Assembly: GCA_037447655.1 (NCBI GenBank)
Contig: JBBHKE010003238.1
Location: 260,408 to 324,407 of the forward strand
DNA from: Zygnema cylindricum
Lineage: Eukaryota > Streptophyta > Zygnematophyceae > Zygnematales > Zygnemataceae
Reading direction: 5' to 3'
Length of the DNA: 64,000 bases
The position numbers and the translations under genes are program-made. Under the pieces are notes generated by a model. That model was given only the letters and a program-made list of their open reading frames with translations, ran no database searches and was not told the DNA's origin. How positions within the stretch are numbered: position 1 is the stretch's first letter; every line of letters starts with the position of its first letter. Shown one piece after another: positions 25,001 through 38,410 of the stretch.

Positions 25001-27315
25001 ACACACGGGATTCGGCTGAAGATGCTCTTATTTTGCTGAACGAGAAATGCCTTGTTTTCGGAGAAAACTCACGGTGAGAAACAACTGTATCGCATAGCCT
25101 TGATAACACAAGTATATAAACCTTGTCGTTGGAGAAGAGTTACAGTGAGAAACGCACGTATAGATCCCTAATCTGTTCAATGGGAAATGGCTGTGGCTAT
25201 TCTAACAGTCTTCAAATGCCAATGAAATGTTGGAAAATCAGCCTTATCCTTATTATTGAATCGGCAATAGATTGTGATAATGTAGCGAGGACGAGTCCAA
25301 CGATGCTTCTCTATGTTTCATATCACTTTTCGTCAAACCGAAAAAGTAGGTATTTCAAGTTTGTAGTCGCATATGGCCAGGGTAATGACCTTGGGTACGG
25401 TAACAACGTCAAAGATGTCACAATGGGTTATTCACAGCCAAGTTTGGGAACGCTTTGCTCCTTTCGTGTCCGGATGTCTTTTACAAACTAAACGGTGGTG
25501 GGCTCGTGTCTTGGTCGCTTTTCAAGTGCTTCCTTGTCCAAGTCTAAGACATCGTTGGGCCTTTTTGGAAACAGAAAGGGACAAACATTTCTCACAGTTC
25601 CATAGGTGAACTTGCGGAAGGATCATTGACACAAATCAACCATAATTGTTGTGTAGACAAAGCAAACTTGTTTTTCTTCTTGGGTGCTGTCCTATCTCAG
25701 CCGGGTTAGGAAAGAGGGCGTTAGTTCTTTAGGGCCAAAGGTTGTGCCACCGCGTCCAGGGCGTGCCTTACCCCCCCCTAACAACGAGGTTAAGTGTGTG
25801 GGTTACTTCCCAAATACACGTCGTGTCAACCTTTTCGAAAGTCTATTGATTACGCAACTCGTTGCATTCTAAATCGAAGAAAAACTTTCAAGAACGGATG
25901 TCTTGGTTCTCGCAACGATGAAGAACACAGGGACATGCGATATGTAGTGTAAATTGTAGCATTCCGTGGATCAATGCAAATTGCGCCCAAGGCATGTACT
26001 GAGAGCATGTTTGCCTAACCGACCTATCATTGCTCGTCGAGTGCTCGCACTCGTCCTCCTACAGCGGATCTGACTGTCCCAGCCCTCGCTGTCGCCTTCC
26101 TTTTCTCATGGGTTAAGTCTTGGTTGGTTTAAATGGAAAATGAGCCAAATGCGAACCTTTTTACACGACGTGGTGGTCCACACTCGATTCTGGGAATCAA
26201 TGTGTTGGAGTGAAAGTGTCAGCCGACGGGACCTTTTTTTTTTTACGCCATGTAAAATAATTTCCCAGCTCTCACAAAATTCCGTTACGACGTCGAATTA
26301 GAAAAAATTGACAATCACATGGAAACATTCAGCCATTAAACACAATGAAGGCTGATCCTTGAGTGCGAATGTTTTCCAATGTGCATGTGTGTTTTCTAAT
26401 TCGTGGAATGAGTGGATGAGAATCGATGTCGTGAAGGGATTTTATGAGAGTTGGGAAATCCTTTTACGCCTCAGATCAAAGAAGACCACCCGTCGAATTT
26501 AAGTATATTACTAAGCGGAGAAAAAGAAACTAACAAGGATTCCCCAAGTAACTGCGAGTGAACTGGGAAGTTCCCAACTTTAATCTGGGAGCTTCGCTTT
26601 CCAAATTGTAGTCTAAGGAAGCGTCTTCTGTAGCGGACCGAGTCTAAGCTGACTGGAGTGGGACTCCTTTATACCAAGGTGCCAATAAATAAGAAGTGAC
26701 AGATGAATATTAGTGACAAATATAAAGGTTTTGTCACCAAAAGAAATGATGGCATTCATAACAAAGAAATACTGGGTTTTGTGAGATTGCAGACCAGTGG
26801 TGGCCTCACTCGCAGAAGCACCCAATGAGGCGCAATCTTCACAACCCTTTCCCGGACTTTTCGACATAGAAAAAGTTGCCGGTTTTCATGGTTTTGGAGC
26901 TCATGCACAAGAACATGTGAGCGCAGTAAAGGAGTGGTTCCAGAAGGCTTATTATAGGAGTCTGGTCAAAGTCAAGCAAATGTTTTGTCCTTTTCTGAAG
27001 GTGATAGAGGGAAGCGGTGGGTTATGTCTGTCTCTTTTTGGAGTGTTGAGGTCTATAAGAGGGTGTGATGGGACGGTGGGGGATGGGGAAGGACAGAGGA
27101 AAGCAGTGGCGTGTTCTCATAGCTCCCAACCAAATACTATGGAGCATTCCATGGGCGTGGAATGGAGGGTCCTTCAACAGAGACAAAAACATGAGATGGA
27201 GAGTCTTTTCAAGGTTTCTTCTCCTTTATCTTTTGCTTAATGTTTTGTTTTGCTCTTTTTCTCTCCAAAGTTTTTTTTTTCGCCGTCCGGGGTTTCCTGA
27301 TTGCAGGCTGGATAG
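19078..27315 (+). CDS. ASI1/IBM2-like protein with BAH and RRM domains
   Basis: Plant ASI1 (IBM2/SG1) is a nuclear protein that binds heterochromatin inside introns and promotes full-length transcripts. Exons found: 19078-19407, 20601-20766, 21153-22654, 23008-23128, 24351-24429, 24980-25073, 26793-27000, 27097-27213 and 27307-27315. Phases agree except around one unresolved exon within 22759-22908. The BAH domain covers roughly residues 20-165 (VRWFFRPEE, DAVFRQIYDID) and leads into AEAVFNKPDW. A long charged, low-complexity exon follows, with five 16-residue repeats. The split RRM reads VLLLQNLDPSLTSAEL, then QQATSSHISSG joined in phase to RAIVVMDTRDSAEDAL, then NSRPVVAS. The C-terminus SSQPNTMEHSMGVEW matches the family tail. 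The product is about 875-925 residues, longer than I remember for Arabidopsis ASI1 (about 610), because of the large middle exon. The start is the ATG after the TC-rich leader. The exon 7-8 intron carries an rDNA pseudogene. Confidence 0.85.
19557..19983. mobile_element. Family 1 MITE in first intron of ASI1-like gene
   Basis: The left end TACACCGTGAATC and right end GATTCACGGTGTA are perfect inverted repeats flanked by or including TA. The right side also has the family hallmark ACTAATAGCGATTCACGG. At about 427 bp it is a longer member with a different interior. Confidence 0.75.
20951..21120. mobile_element. Degenerate family 1 MITE-like element
   Basis: It starts GCTATTAGTGTT and ends CTCTAATAGCGATTGGTGTA, matching both family ends in inverted orientation. 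The outer CACCG of the left end is lost. It sits in the intron just before the long third exon of the ASI1-like gene, ending about 30 bp upstream of the splice acceptor. Confidence 0.55.
22078..22320 (+). repeat. 48-bp in-frame tandem repeat, five units
   Basis: Within the long exon of the ASI1-like gene five units encode 16-residue repeats on the pattern TRDDKRSLTGSDSFQR. The first four are close to each other and the fifth is diverged (RDEKRTLADNGSFQR). The repeat is basic and serine-rich with no fixed structure expected. Confidence 0.9.
24486..24790. repeat. (CCCTCT)n polypyrimidine tract in ASI1-like intron
   Basis: About 300 bp consist almost only of C and T, with a core of CCCTCT units near 24570-24655 and C runs up to about 12. 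It lies in the intron between the two exons (24351-24429 and 24980-25073) that together encode the middle of the RRM. Confidence 0.9.
25881..26018 (+). pseudogene. 5.8S rRNA pseudogene
   Basis: AACTTTCAAGAACGGATGTC and CAACGATGAAGAACACAG mark the 5' half. The usual ATCGAATCTTTGAACGCA block is reduced to ATCAATGCAAATTGCGCCC, a deletion that would disrupt pairing with 28S rRNA. The GAGAGCATGTTTGCCT-like 3' end follows. Confidence 0.85.
26466..26680 (+). pseudogene. 28S rRNA 5'-end pseudogene
   Basis: The start CTCAGATCAAAGAAGACCAC is followed by the conserved AAGCGGAG, AAACTAACAAGGATTCCCC, AGTAAC and GCGAGTGAAC words with transitions between them. Similarity to 28S fades near 26680, about 110 bp before the next splice acceptor. 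Confidence 0.8.
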
Positions 27316-28998
27316 TAGGACAGGTGTGTATGGTTTCACCATAAACAGTGTTGACAAAACTATGTTTGAACAGAATCCCCTCAACTTGATGGTGTAAAAA
27401 ACTAAATTGCGGTGTTTCGAGTTTAGGTTTTTTTTTTTTTAAGGGACTAGCAAACTTATTATGGTGAGTTTGTAACGGATTTCTGACAGTTTTTTAGGCT
27501 TTCCATGTGATGTGCAGTTACAGGAAAAGGAAGTGACGGCATTATTAAAATCAAATACTAAGCCACAGGGATAAAATGGAACTAAAGCTTGAGTGAGCCA
27601 TTACAGCAAAATATTGAATGAAAAATTTCCGCAAATTTGTGAAAATCCCTTTTATCGGTAAGATTCAGTAACACTGACAAGCTTGGGAAGTCCTTCGATA
27701 TGATTGAACTCACAATATTACGATTTTCAGAGCTATCGAATCATTTAATTTCTTCTTAAGACAAAATACCTTTTCTTGAATCTTTCGAAGCATATCTGAT
27801 TAATAGGCTTGGATTAAAAAAAAAAGGCCCGATGGTACAAACCATACTGACTACATGGAACAAGAAAGAGAAGTGACGAATGTCACATAAGCTTGAACTA
27901 CCTAAACAAAATAAAATATGTGACCGGGAATTTTGACTGTCATTTATTGCAGGTATGTTGTTGGGGCTGGCTTCTGCAATCCACGCGTTACAGGCTTCAT
28001 GGTTAGATGTATGCATTCGACTCAAAAGAAGTTATGCTATCGCAGGAGAAGCATTGAACTTTGAACTTGTAGAAAGGGTAGAAAAGGCTTTTTGTCTTGT
28101 TTTGCTGAGGTACAAGTGCGTATCGGTTGTTGATGCTTGTTGATTTTGGTGAGTACTGATTTTGGTGGGTCAGATTTAGTACGTACAATGGTAATCAGTA
28201 TCATCTTACAAGGGCACTTGAATAACTCTTATTTGTTCATTTATATTTTATACTGTTTCCACTCTCAGATTCTTGAAAGTTGCTGCATCTAAACTTCGGG
28301 ACACTATATGGAGTCTTGGAAAGGCAACTGTAAAATTTGAACTTCAAGTAATGACTGTGAGGATTCGAGTTGCCAAATACAGCACGGCAAAACAAACAAA
28401 ATGAGCAAGACGACATTTCAAGTATAAAACGAGAGTGCTGTTCTATGTTATATTCTACTAAATTTGAAACAGCTGAGCCACAAAATTCCATTTCCGTCTC
28501 ATCATTGAAACATATGTTAAAAATTGTAGAGTCGTGGACAAACCAATTTTACCATATTCTTTAAACAAATGTGAAGTAATTAGCACATCTTAGACTGTAT
28601 AACCTTTTTTATTATAAGTAATCATTAAAAGAGTTGTGTACAGAAAGTAATCACTTTCAAAAACGAAATACCTTCGTCCATCCTTTGTCTATCATGTCAT
28701 AGAAGATAGCTTTTCTCAACCGTCCAACATGTTCTAAGCCTAAGTGAAATTAAAATTTAATTCTCATTCAACTCCAAACTCATCAAGAAATGCTGAAATA
28801 ATGTTTGAAGAGAACCTCGCTCAGAATATCACCTCAACTAGGACGATAATTGTGCCCTAAATGCCAAAGTTTAAGCTACCGACATCAATTGGGTTCAAAG
28901 AACCTTGGTTAACCAATGATACAAATGACTAAAACAGGTTGGTGCATATTTCCCCAGAAACAGCGCAGTATTCCTTTTCAAGGAGAACGAGATAATTA
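27316..28998. other. Convergent intergenic stretch, no gene recognised
   Basis: It lies between the stops of the ASI1-like gene (plus) and the CysA-type gene (minus). Two open stretches on the plus strand (about 27955-28077 and 28268-28400) have plausible splice signals, but joined in phase they terminate quickly and resemble no family I know. Both 3' UTRs should lie here. Confidence 0.5.
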
Positions 28999-31900
28999 TT
29001 ATGGCCTGAGATCTTCCGGACTGAAAGGCATTAAAAGCAAAGGCTTCAACTGTATGTGAAGCCTCTGACCCATCTCAAAAGGTTCTTCCTCCCAATCAAA
29101 TCTTTGACGAACAAACTCGAGTTTCTCTCCATCATCGTAACTCAACTCTAACTCAACCTGCAAAAAAAGGTCCACCGACAAATAAGAACAAAATACCATA
29201 AAAAAGGCCCACTAACTTTTGAACAAATCTCAAATTTTGGATCAGTTAGTGAAGGACAATTAGGAATTCATAACCAAAAAAGGCTCCATAACCAAAACAT
29301 TTACTTGCGAAAAAGTAGGAAGAGGAGATTTTAGATACATGAGAATTGCAGACGATTTCCAAAAATAGCGACAAAAAATGTTTGAGGAGATGAAGTTTAC
29401 ATATGACAAAAGTAGATAAGTGTCACATTTACAAGTTTTACATCGAGATACAAAAAACTTCCGACAAAATACTGGATCAATCCGAAATATGACAAATACA
29501 TTCAGTGAAAAAAATGAAAAGTGAAAAAAAAAAATGACACTCGTAAAATTGAAGAAACAGAGAAAATGATTCACCAGGTGCATTCTTCACATCTTTTTCC
29601 ATTAGCAAATTCCTCAGACTTGTCCATACGTCTTGAACCTCTTTGGAGGTCCTTGCTTCTCTCTTTTAGACCTTAATTGTCAGCCATTTCTATCCCAGCA
29701 TGTTCTCTTATTTTTTAATGATATATAGGTACACTGCACATCGCTATTATTAGTTTTGAACATTTTTCGGAACTAAAAAGTACTTTACCTCAACACAAAA
29801 TTCTCCGATTTTCAATGGTGAAATCATTTATTGAAAGGTGAGACCTTTAACTTTTGATTGCTCCCTTAAAAAATAAATCCAATGGCACAGTAAACTTAAG
29901 GACGTTTGAGTGCCAGAAAAATGCCTAACATTAATAGCGATGGGCTGTTCACGATGCGTAGAGTATCTATATCGGCACTTACTTATTGAACGATCTTTTT
30001 ATTCTACGGATTTTGCTAAAAAGAGAACATATGCATAAAGTTTCCTGATGGGGCGATGCGATACCATCTCCCTTCCTCCCTTCCCTCCCCTCCCTCCCCT
30101 TCTCCCTCCCTCCCCTCCCCCTCTCCCTCCCGCCCTCCGAGACGAATTGTTTTTTCCGATGCGATACGATTCGTATGTAATACTTCACCGATGTCGTAAT
30201 GTTGATGATGTGGCAGCTGATGTGGCACGACGCCAGAATTGTTACTAGTCGCAAACATTGACTTGGTCGCCCATCTGAGTTCAACCCTGGTCTAAAGGCG
30301 CTTAACCAAAACCCCTTATCCACTCCGGCCCGTGGTGGTCTATACAAATGTGAGCTGGAATATTATTTCACTAAAATCCATACAAACGCCTATAAATAGT
30401 TAAGTCTCAAACTGTGCGGCAATATGTAACCAGGACATTGCTTTCTATAGATTTCCACATAATATTAGAATAGCTAAGAAACACGTACTGCCTTGCACAA
30501 TTTTTGTCAATTTTCAACAAATTAGATGGGTACATGGAATCGAGGCTCTAATGATGCGCCGCTAAATCACATTGATGCACCAACAATGTATCGGTTACAG
30601 ATACGGCAGGATACGCATCCCTACCTATCGGTATAAATAGTACTCCCGCAATATTTGCTTCTGTACTAACTCTCTACTTGTACGTTGTGCATGTTCTATT
30701 TGCACCTTACCTCTCTTTTCACTGTTGTATTAATATCATGTTATTGCCTTTTGTCTTACCTCTAATGGATACAATATACAGTATGCCCAATGAATTTATT
30801 TACGTCTTAAGCCTCGCAGTATAACAGATACAGTATTTCCACGATATATTTCCTATTGCACCTCTGTATTGCAATAAACAAGCACACAAGAGTTGCAAGT
30901 TACAGAGAATACCAAGAGTAATAATAAACTGAACTCCACACTTGTCTTACCTCTGAGCCCATATTGTTCACAAGAGTTACTGTCGCTGGTGTGGTATTCA
31001 ACTCTCTTCTCTCCTCGAAAAAGATGACCGCATCATCAGGTCGAACCAAAACCTGTTTTTCCGAGCCGTCACCAAAAACAATTTAGAAAAAGGATATACG
31101 AGATGAAGGCCATTGTAATAGATTGGAATTCAAATTTTGTATCGGGAGAAAACTCGAATGGAATACAGAACTTCATTTGAGAGTAATGAAAGGAGAGAAA
31201 TATGTGAGTTAGCAACACTATTTCAAGTGTCTTAGTTAAAAGAACTTGGACTAAAAACGCGTAGTGTTCCTATACAGGAGGGTTTTCAACTAATTGGGAC
31301 ATAGTTTATTATTTTGTATAGTTTTAGAATGTTTTTCTGAGGTAAACACCCGACCAACTGTTTTTGTCGTTCGATTCAGCTCTTAGAGCTTTAAATTTCA
31401 AGAAACATGTCTCATCAGAAACACAATCTGAGTTAACTCTTCCGTTAATCACAAGATCTCTAATTCCATCCAGGAAATGTAGACAAATTGACTTAGCACC
31501 AGAAAGAAAACGGCAAACAGTAATTTAAATTTAGCTTTAACTTTTCATAGGATATATATCATCACATTATCATCCACCTCGACATATCGTTAACTTATAT
31601 TCATCATTTGTTTTGATAGAGGATAATCGTTTTGCAGACGATTTCAAGAACGTTTTTTGCCGTCGTGTTTTTTGTACAAGTTACACAATGCTGATAGTTA
31701 GCATCATATTTCTCGAATGCGAAAAAAAGATAAAAACTAAAAAACTATGGCCGTAACATACTGCTTCGGTTGCATTTTGTGCTTTTATTATAAACCTGTT
31801 GTACATCATTCTGTAAAGCTCAAACTAAAAACATATCATATATGACCTCATTTTCCACACTTTACATCTTTGTTTTGGATATGACCAAACCATAACTGAA

Positions 31901-34900
31901 AACTATGAAAGTGGATAGGCTTACAATTTCATTTTTTTGGGTAAAAACTTCTTTTAACCAGCAGTATACGTGTTCAAGCTAATATAGCATTATGAATCAA
32001 CAATCTAAGTTTAGAAAACTTGGTAGATAACACTGCATGCCTTTAATTTGGAATACTTGAATAGGAAAGCCTTATTGGGATCTAACCCTTGGATGGAAAA
32101 TCCAAGGCCAAAAAAAAACAAAAAACAATATACTACAAACACGTTGGGAAAAGGTACTTCAAAAATTCCGTATTTTAAAGGTTTGAACAATAAGAACCTG
32201 TTTTGACCTTCGTATCAAGCATTGCACTTTAGTATTTGAAATTTTTGAAGGCAGAAATACTGACGAATAAACTCTCATATCAATAGAGCTTTGTGATAAT
32301 ATTAGTATTCAGAGTTACTTCGGACATTTTGATTAAAAAAAGGGGGGGAAACAAAATAGGGAAAGGTTTTCGAAGCCCTACATGAGGTTTGCTTGTTCGA
32401 AGACCGGAACGTCTCACAGCCAATGACGTCGCTGGAAATATATTTGGCTGCGAAAGAAGACAAACAGCAAATTTTTTTAAAAAAGGGGAAAAGAGACGAA
32501 CGAAAAGACATTTGCTGTCCGTTTATTTTCATCAGCACCCAGAAACAGGGACCTATACTTAGTGTAATCCACCCTAACTATGGTTGGCCAAAACAATGTT
32601 TCCTACGAGTTAAGCACTGTTAAAAGGTCCCTTCTCTTACTCTCCCTATCCCTCCCTCTTCCTCTCCATTTCCTTTTCCTTCTCTCTCTTTCCCCATCCT
32701 CACTCCCCTCGCCCCACCCTCTCCATGTCCCTATCGTTCTCCCCCTACATGTCACACTCCCTATGTTTCCCTATCTTCCCCCCTTTTATTCCCTTTCCCT
32801 CCCTTCCTCCCTCTCTCCCATCGCTGTATGGCGTTACTCACGTCACACATGAAGTTCATCACAAAAGGTGAATTTGGACGTTGGAAAACTTCAAAAGGAG
32901 GACCCATCTAAAAAACATAACAAAACAAAACAAAGAAACAAACAAGCAAACAAAAGAAAAGAAAGAGAGAAGCGGGAAAATACCCAAAAAAAATGCACCA
33001 TCGTTAGTAAAACCACACGATGTATCAAATCTAAAAGATATCTCCTTCAAAATTCTCTAATTATACTCAAACTATGGCAGAGATTTTGTCGTTTTTTTAA
33101 TCAGGATTGTGAGACATATTCAAAGACAAGAATACACTTACCATCGTTATGAGAGTTAGGGAAAAACTAATGTTAAACCAGATCTAGTATAACAACCATA
33201 AACTATAGTTTTCCAAGTGGCTCATTATGTGTTACTAACACAATTAGATTCTGGGACAACAAACAACACACTCGAATTAGACTTGGTAACTCCACTAGCA
33301 GTGTAAAAATGTGAAAAGGTGGATTGATGGGGTATTATTTGTTAATTATGCAAATAAAACAAGAATGGAGGTAATGGTTAAGGGTGAATAACAGTTGAAA
33401 GAAGATGTGGTACCACTCCCTTCCCACTACCTCTCTCCTTCCTCCAAGTTTAAACCCAAGTTGTTCCTAAACTTTGAACTAGAGTCATAATTTCAAAAGA
33501 TCTTGAACCCACCACAATTTTGAACAAAAAAACAATAGTTTTGAATATTGAGTATATTCTTTTGTGCTCTCAATTAAAGCAAGGAGACCTACTACTACAC
33601 AACCGGAAACCATTTTTAGAGTGGTAATCCTATTTGGGTATAACTGACAATACAAAAAAAAAAAAAAAAAAGATTACTCATCTCCCACCTGAATGATCTT
33701 TCCTCGGTGAAAAACAATCATGAGGTCAGCCATTTCCAAAGCTTCTTCCTTTTCCAAAACAAATAACGATAACAAAAGCAACATAATTCCCCACCAAAAA
33801 AAAAAAAAATCCAAGTTATCCTTTGGAAAACTGAAAAATAAAAGATTCTCTTTGTTAGCCATAAACTCAATTGATGCACACGATTTGCAGTCTAGCTTTT
33901 GGAGTTTTTCATGATAATGTTATGCAATTCATGTCGATTTCTTAATATATGCAATTTTTGAGCGCAGTTTCAATGGCTCTTTAAGGATTTCTTTGAGGTC
34001 TTTTAAGGTTTCCGAACATTATAAACCCACCACCTAAAATCAATTTACACTATGGTTCAACAGTTTGAAGTCATTTTGAGAGTTTTTTTCGGGTTTTTTT
34101 CGGGTTTTTTTAGGGTAAGTAGGACACAAGTGATATGAAAGAGATTGAGAGGATTAGATAAACTTCAGGTATGCAATAAAAGATTTGAACACTAAATTCG
34201 TGACTAGCCACCAGTTAATGGCAATACAGTTTGGCACCTTCTTTAGTATACATGACCTAACCAATATAGAAATTGACATACCCTATATAGTGTGAAATTT
34301 AAAATTGGCCACATTGGAATTGGCGTCAACTTTAGGCCACAAAATTCCCAAAATAATAATTACAGATGGCCAGTTACAATTGCCACATATCTCCTAACAG
34401 TGGCACCTGTGTTGCTGTACATTAGTAGATAACGTGTAAGAGAAAGAGAGAGAGAGAGAGTGAGAGAGAGAGAGGAGAAAGGGGGAGCAAGAGAGAAGGA
34501 GAATACATGGCATACCTAAAACATCTCCAAAACAAACAAAAACTGCCATGTTGTTCATGACTTTTTCAAATGCACTTTAACTCCAATTCCACTTCTTGTT
34601 GTGTGCCAAAAAAAAACCATTCACAAGAGAATTGAAACACTACAACTTTAAGGAGCTTGAAAGATTTCTTTCAGGTTTCAAGATGTTTGAGACATGGAAA
34701 ACCTCTTTCATACCTGATCGTGGGTAACAAAAATGGTCGTGATTTGGAGAGCTACTTGGAGTTTTCGAACCCAACTTCTTAATTCTTGGCGAACAATGGT
34801 GTCCAAAGCCCCAAATGGTTCGTCCAATAGGAGCACTCGAGGCTGTGTGGCTAAAGCCCGAGCCAAAGCCACTCTCTGTCTTTGCCCTCCCGAAAGCTAA

Positions 34901-37900
34901 CAAAGGGAGAAAAAAAAAATCATAAACAATAACACTCCAAAATTGATGTGGGGATAGGCTCATTTCGCTTTGTGAGGATCTATTTAAGGGAAATTTAAAT
35001 TTTTTTGCCTCTGTACTCCGAAAAGATTAAAGAAAAACATCCAAATAAGGAAAACCAGACATGACAGTCTAAAGAGGGTAGAGAAAAGAATTACAGCAAG
35101 AAGTAGCAAAATAGAGGAGGATTTGAAGCATGGACGTATTAACTAGTGAGTTAATGGGTCATCTTATGGAGGGAGTGGGAAATTCAAAATGTTCACAACC
35201 TGTTTTGTTTGAAAAGGACATTAGAACACCGACATTTATGAATCTAAAGTAGTGGAAGGAAAAGGAACAATTAAGGAAATAATCCTGGCACGAAGCCGTT
35301 TTGTTAAGCCACAAAATAGAAACAGCATGAATTCCGTTACTTAAAACGGTTGCATAGTTTCTTCTCTTTTAACAGCGTAGTAAAACTTACTTGAGGAGGA
35401 TAACGATCACCGAATTCGGAAAGCTGCACAAGGTCTAATAAATCGTTTACTCTTTGTGCTATTTTTTCCTAGGACCCAAAGACCCTCAATAAAACCCTCT
35501 TTAGCAATTTAGTTCGTCTCCCTGGCCCCGGAGAACTTCCCAAACAGTTCGCTCAACAAACTCAAGGAGTTGACATTCAATTGTAATATGGAATCGATCT
35601 TTGAAAGTATCAACGTGTATCATTGATCACAGTAAAGAATTATACTAATGAACACTATTCGTGCTAGTATACTTACTTTAGTTGTATATTACACCATCAA
35701 CCTCATTAGGCAGTCCACACACAGCAAACTGAGAAATCTCAATGGATTTGACAATGAATCAGGTTAATTTATTGGTTTTGAAACATGTGCTAGTGAAGAA
35801 AAAAAAATCAACACTTTGTACAGATTAGCATTGATAGAAACCATAAAATGTGTCAACAAAAGCTAAACTAATGGAACTTGCATGTAGTATATAGTATATT
35901 GTGGGACTAGTTCTGACACTGCACTGCACACTGTTATAGTGGTAAACCGCTAATCGTTATTAGTGTTAAATTTTTTTCGCCACTAAAAACATATTTTCTT
36001 CGTGCATACTTGTCGGATTGTCAATTGGATGCCGCCAATAAGAAGGTGAGAATCTTGCCTTCCAATAGCAACCATCGGGTTGACAATCCAACAAGTGTGC
36101 ACGAAGAAAAAATGTTTTTAGTGGCGAAAAAAACTTCAACACTAATAACGATTAGTGGTAAAGTGGATTATTAGCGTTAATACTTTATTTTCATAAAGTA
36201 TGTTTATGACGCGGCTCATTATGGGCCACTTAACGATTTGTGATTTTGGGTCAAGAAAACACTCACTTGAATTAGAGTGATTAACTCTAATAGCGGTGGG
36301 CACTGTAGTACATGACAGACAAATGCTGATCAGTCAAACAAGATGCTACAGAAGTTGCCTTCCATTTTCTTGCATAAAACATTATAAATTCTTTTTTTGC
36401 ACATACTACAGTGAAAAAGTCTAATGGCTGGAGAATTTTCCCTGGTGGATGACGGTTCTCATCAGAATTATCAACTTTTGTTGGAAGAATTTGGGGCTGT
36501 CAAAGGTCCGTTGAAGGTTTTTCAAACAGCTGTAAGACTGTCAAAAGTTTTCCAAAGGTATTCTGCAAAGTCCCTTAGAGTCTTGTAGAGTTATCCCTAT
36601 AGGGTTCTTTAGTATCACCTGAGAGACTTCGCCTTTCCGTTTATTTGTCCTCAATCCGTACCCAATATTCTCTTTCACCGTCATATGCTTGAATAGAGCA
36701 TAACTTTGGAACATTACTCCCACATCTCGATCCTGGACTCTCACATTTGTCATGTCCTTTTCATCAAAATAGACATTCCCTGTGGTCGGGGTTTCCAAAC
36801 CAGCTATTATTCTCATGAGAGTGGTTTTCCCGGATCCAGAGGTACCTGTCGGAGGGAATCAAAGGGGTCATTTGAGGCTATTTAGTTTCTAACGACTTTT
36901 CAAGGTTTCCGGGACTTTTTTCAGTGCCACTTGTTTGGCTTCTTTTGAGAAAAACAAAAAAAAAACTTGAACTTTATTCACCACATTGAGAGGTTATGTG
37001 GATCCCAAGGTACCCATGGGAAAGAGACACTGCGAGAGTGACACCTGTCCCAGCAAGTTTTCTAGAAAAGAAAAAACATTTTTATATACAGTCTCATAAT
37101 TAGACCAAAACCCCCTTATTTCACGACATTGTCTGCCGCAATTAGTGCGAATAATTTCTGGAGGTGGCCCTAAGGTAGATACAGTACTTGTCAGAAAGTC
37201 AAGAAAACCGGTCACGTGACCCCTGTCACAAATGAAGCTCCGTTTGCACAAAATAGAACTTCCTATTCAGTTTCACAATTCAAACCGGATCTCCCTTTGT
37301 TCATGGCCAAACCGATCACCACATTTACTGTTACATTTACTGTTTTACTATGTATCCACATTATTTCATGCATATTGTCTTCACATCAGATGTGTCCACA
37401 CTTACTCCCTTTTTGGAAAGAAATTCCAGAAAAATCACCCCCGAAACCATTGGATAAGCAGCGTATTCCTAAAACAATCATAAGACAGACTTGATTCAGA
37501 AGTGGAGCCCACATTACACCGTCAAATTTAAAGGAATCTGGTCCATAATAGTAATTATATCAGGTACAATATCTTCAGACCTACACGTAATTTGTTTTTG
37601 TTGACCACAGTGGCATTTGTTAATCAGTGAATAGGTGGACAACAATTACCCATGCTTGGACTTCATTTTGCATGCATGAATTGGAATAAACCACATTATC
37701 CTCCCATCCCCATAGATACAAACTATGTTTTATATACCATAGTGTCTCCATACTGAATTTCTGTCTATCTACACAGATAAAGAGTGACAGGTAATTTTGT
37801 AGAAAGCTTCGTAAACTCACTAACTATTTTCCAATCCACACTATTTTTTTATCTACACTAATAAGTGTAGCAGGTAAGTAGATGGTAAGCTCTGGTAACT

Positions 37901-38374
37901 CACCAACGAGAGCCACCATTTTTCCGGGATCCACGTTAACATTAACATTTTGAACCACTTGTCGAGCTCCAACTGAGCGAGTCACGAACTGAGGAAAAGC
38001 ATGTTAAGCATCCAAAGAAAGAGAACAAGGAAACCAAAAAAAAAACAAAGGCACACGGCTCAGAAAACTTTATAATTTCTGTTTGTTGGTTCACAAGTCA
38101 AAACTTTGCCATGGCCGAAGACAGACTAAGTATACTTATTTCAACATATCAGAGCATTAAAATGTGCATACAGTAGAGCTAAGGTAATTCCATTTATAAA
38201 GGTCATTTTTTATAAAGTTAATTTTTTCGACTTATGCACTCCTCCTTTGAAAGTGTCTTCTACACTTTGCCTTTCGTGATCGAAAAAAAAAACGCAAAAT
38301 GGGTCTCGAGAAAGCAATAGGTCTATAACTCAGTTTTCCAATTTGGAAGGTAAAATGTGGAAGGGAGGCAGGAA

Positions 38375-38410
<36 letters not shown>

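Larger units (their letters stand above)
25593..26680 (+). pseudogene. Decayed nuclear rDNA segment (18S end to 28S start)
   Basis: The segment runs in normal order: an 18S 3' end (TAGGTGAACTTGCGGAAGGATCATTG near 25603-25628), ITS1, 5.8S (about 25881-26018), ITS2 (about 26019-26465) and the 28S 5' end (TTTAAGTATATTACTAAGCG onward to about 26680). Compared with green-plant rRNA the changes are mostly C-to-T and G-to-A, and about a dozen bases are missing from a highly conserved part of 5.8S. ITS2 still has pairing arms (CGAATTAGAAAA with TTTTCTAATTCG). It lies entirely within an intron of the ASI1-like gene, in the sense orientation. It is therefore a dispersed pseudogene copy and not the edge of a functional array. 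Confidence 0.85.

Noticed and set aside
27955-28400. Two-exon gene on the plus strand between the ASI1-like and CysA genes
   Set aside because: Splice signals exist, but phase-0 joining reaches a stop after seven codons and no family is recognised.
30951-31052. Suspected 1-bp frameshift in the CysA ninth exon
   Set aside because: Recounting the reverse complement showed the exon is 102 bp and in frame throughout ([14 protein letters not shown] leading to [12 protein letters not shown]).
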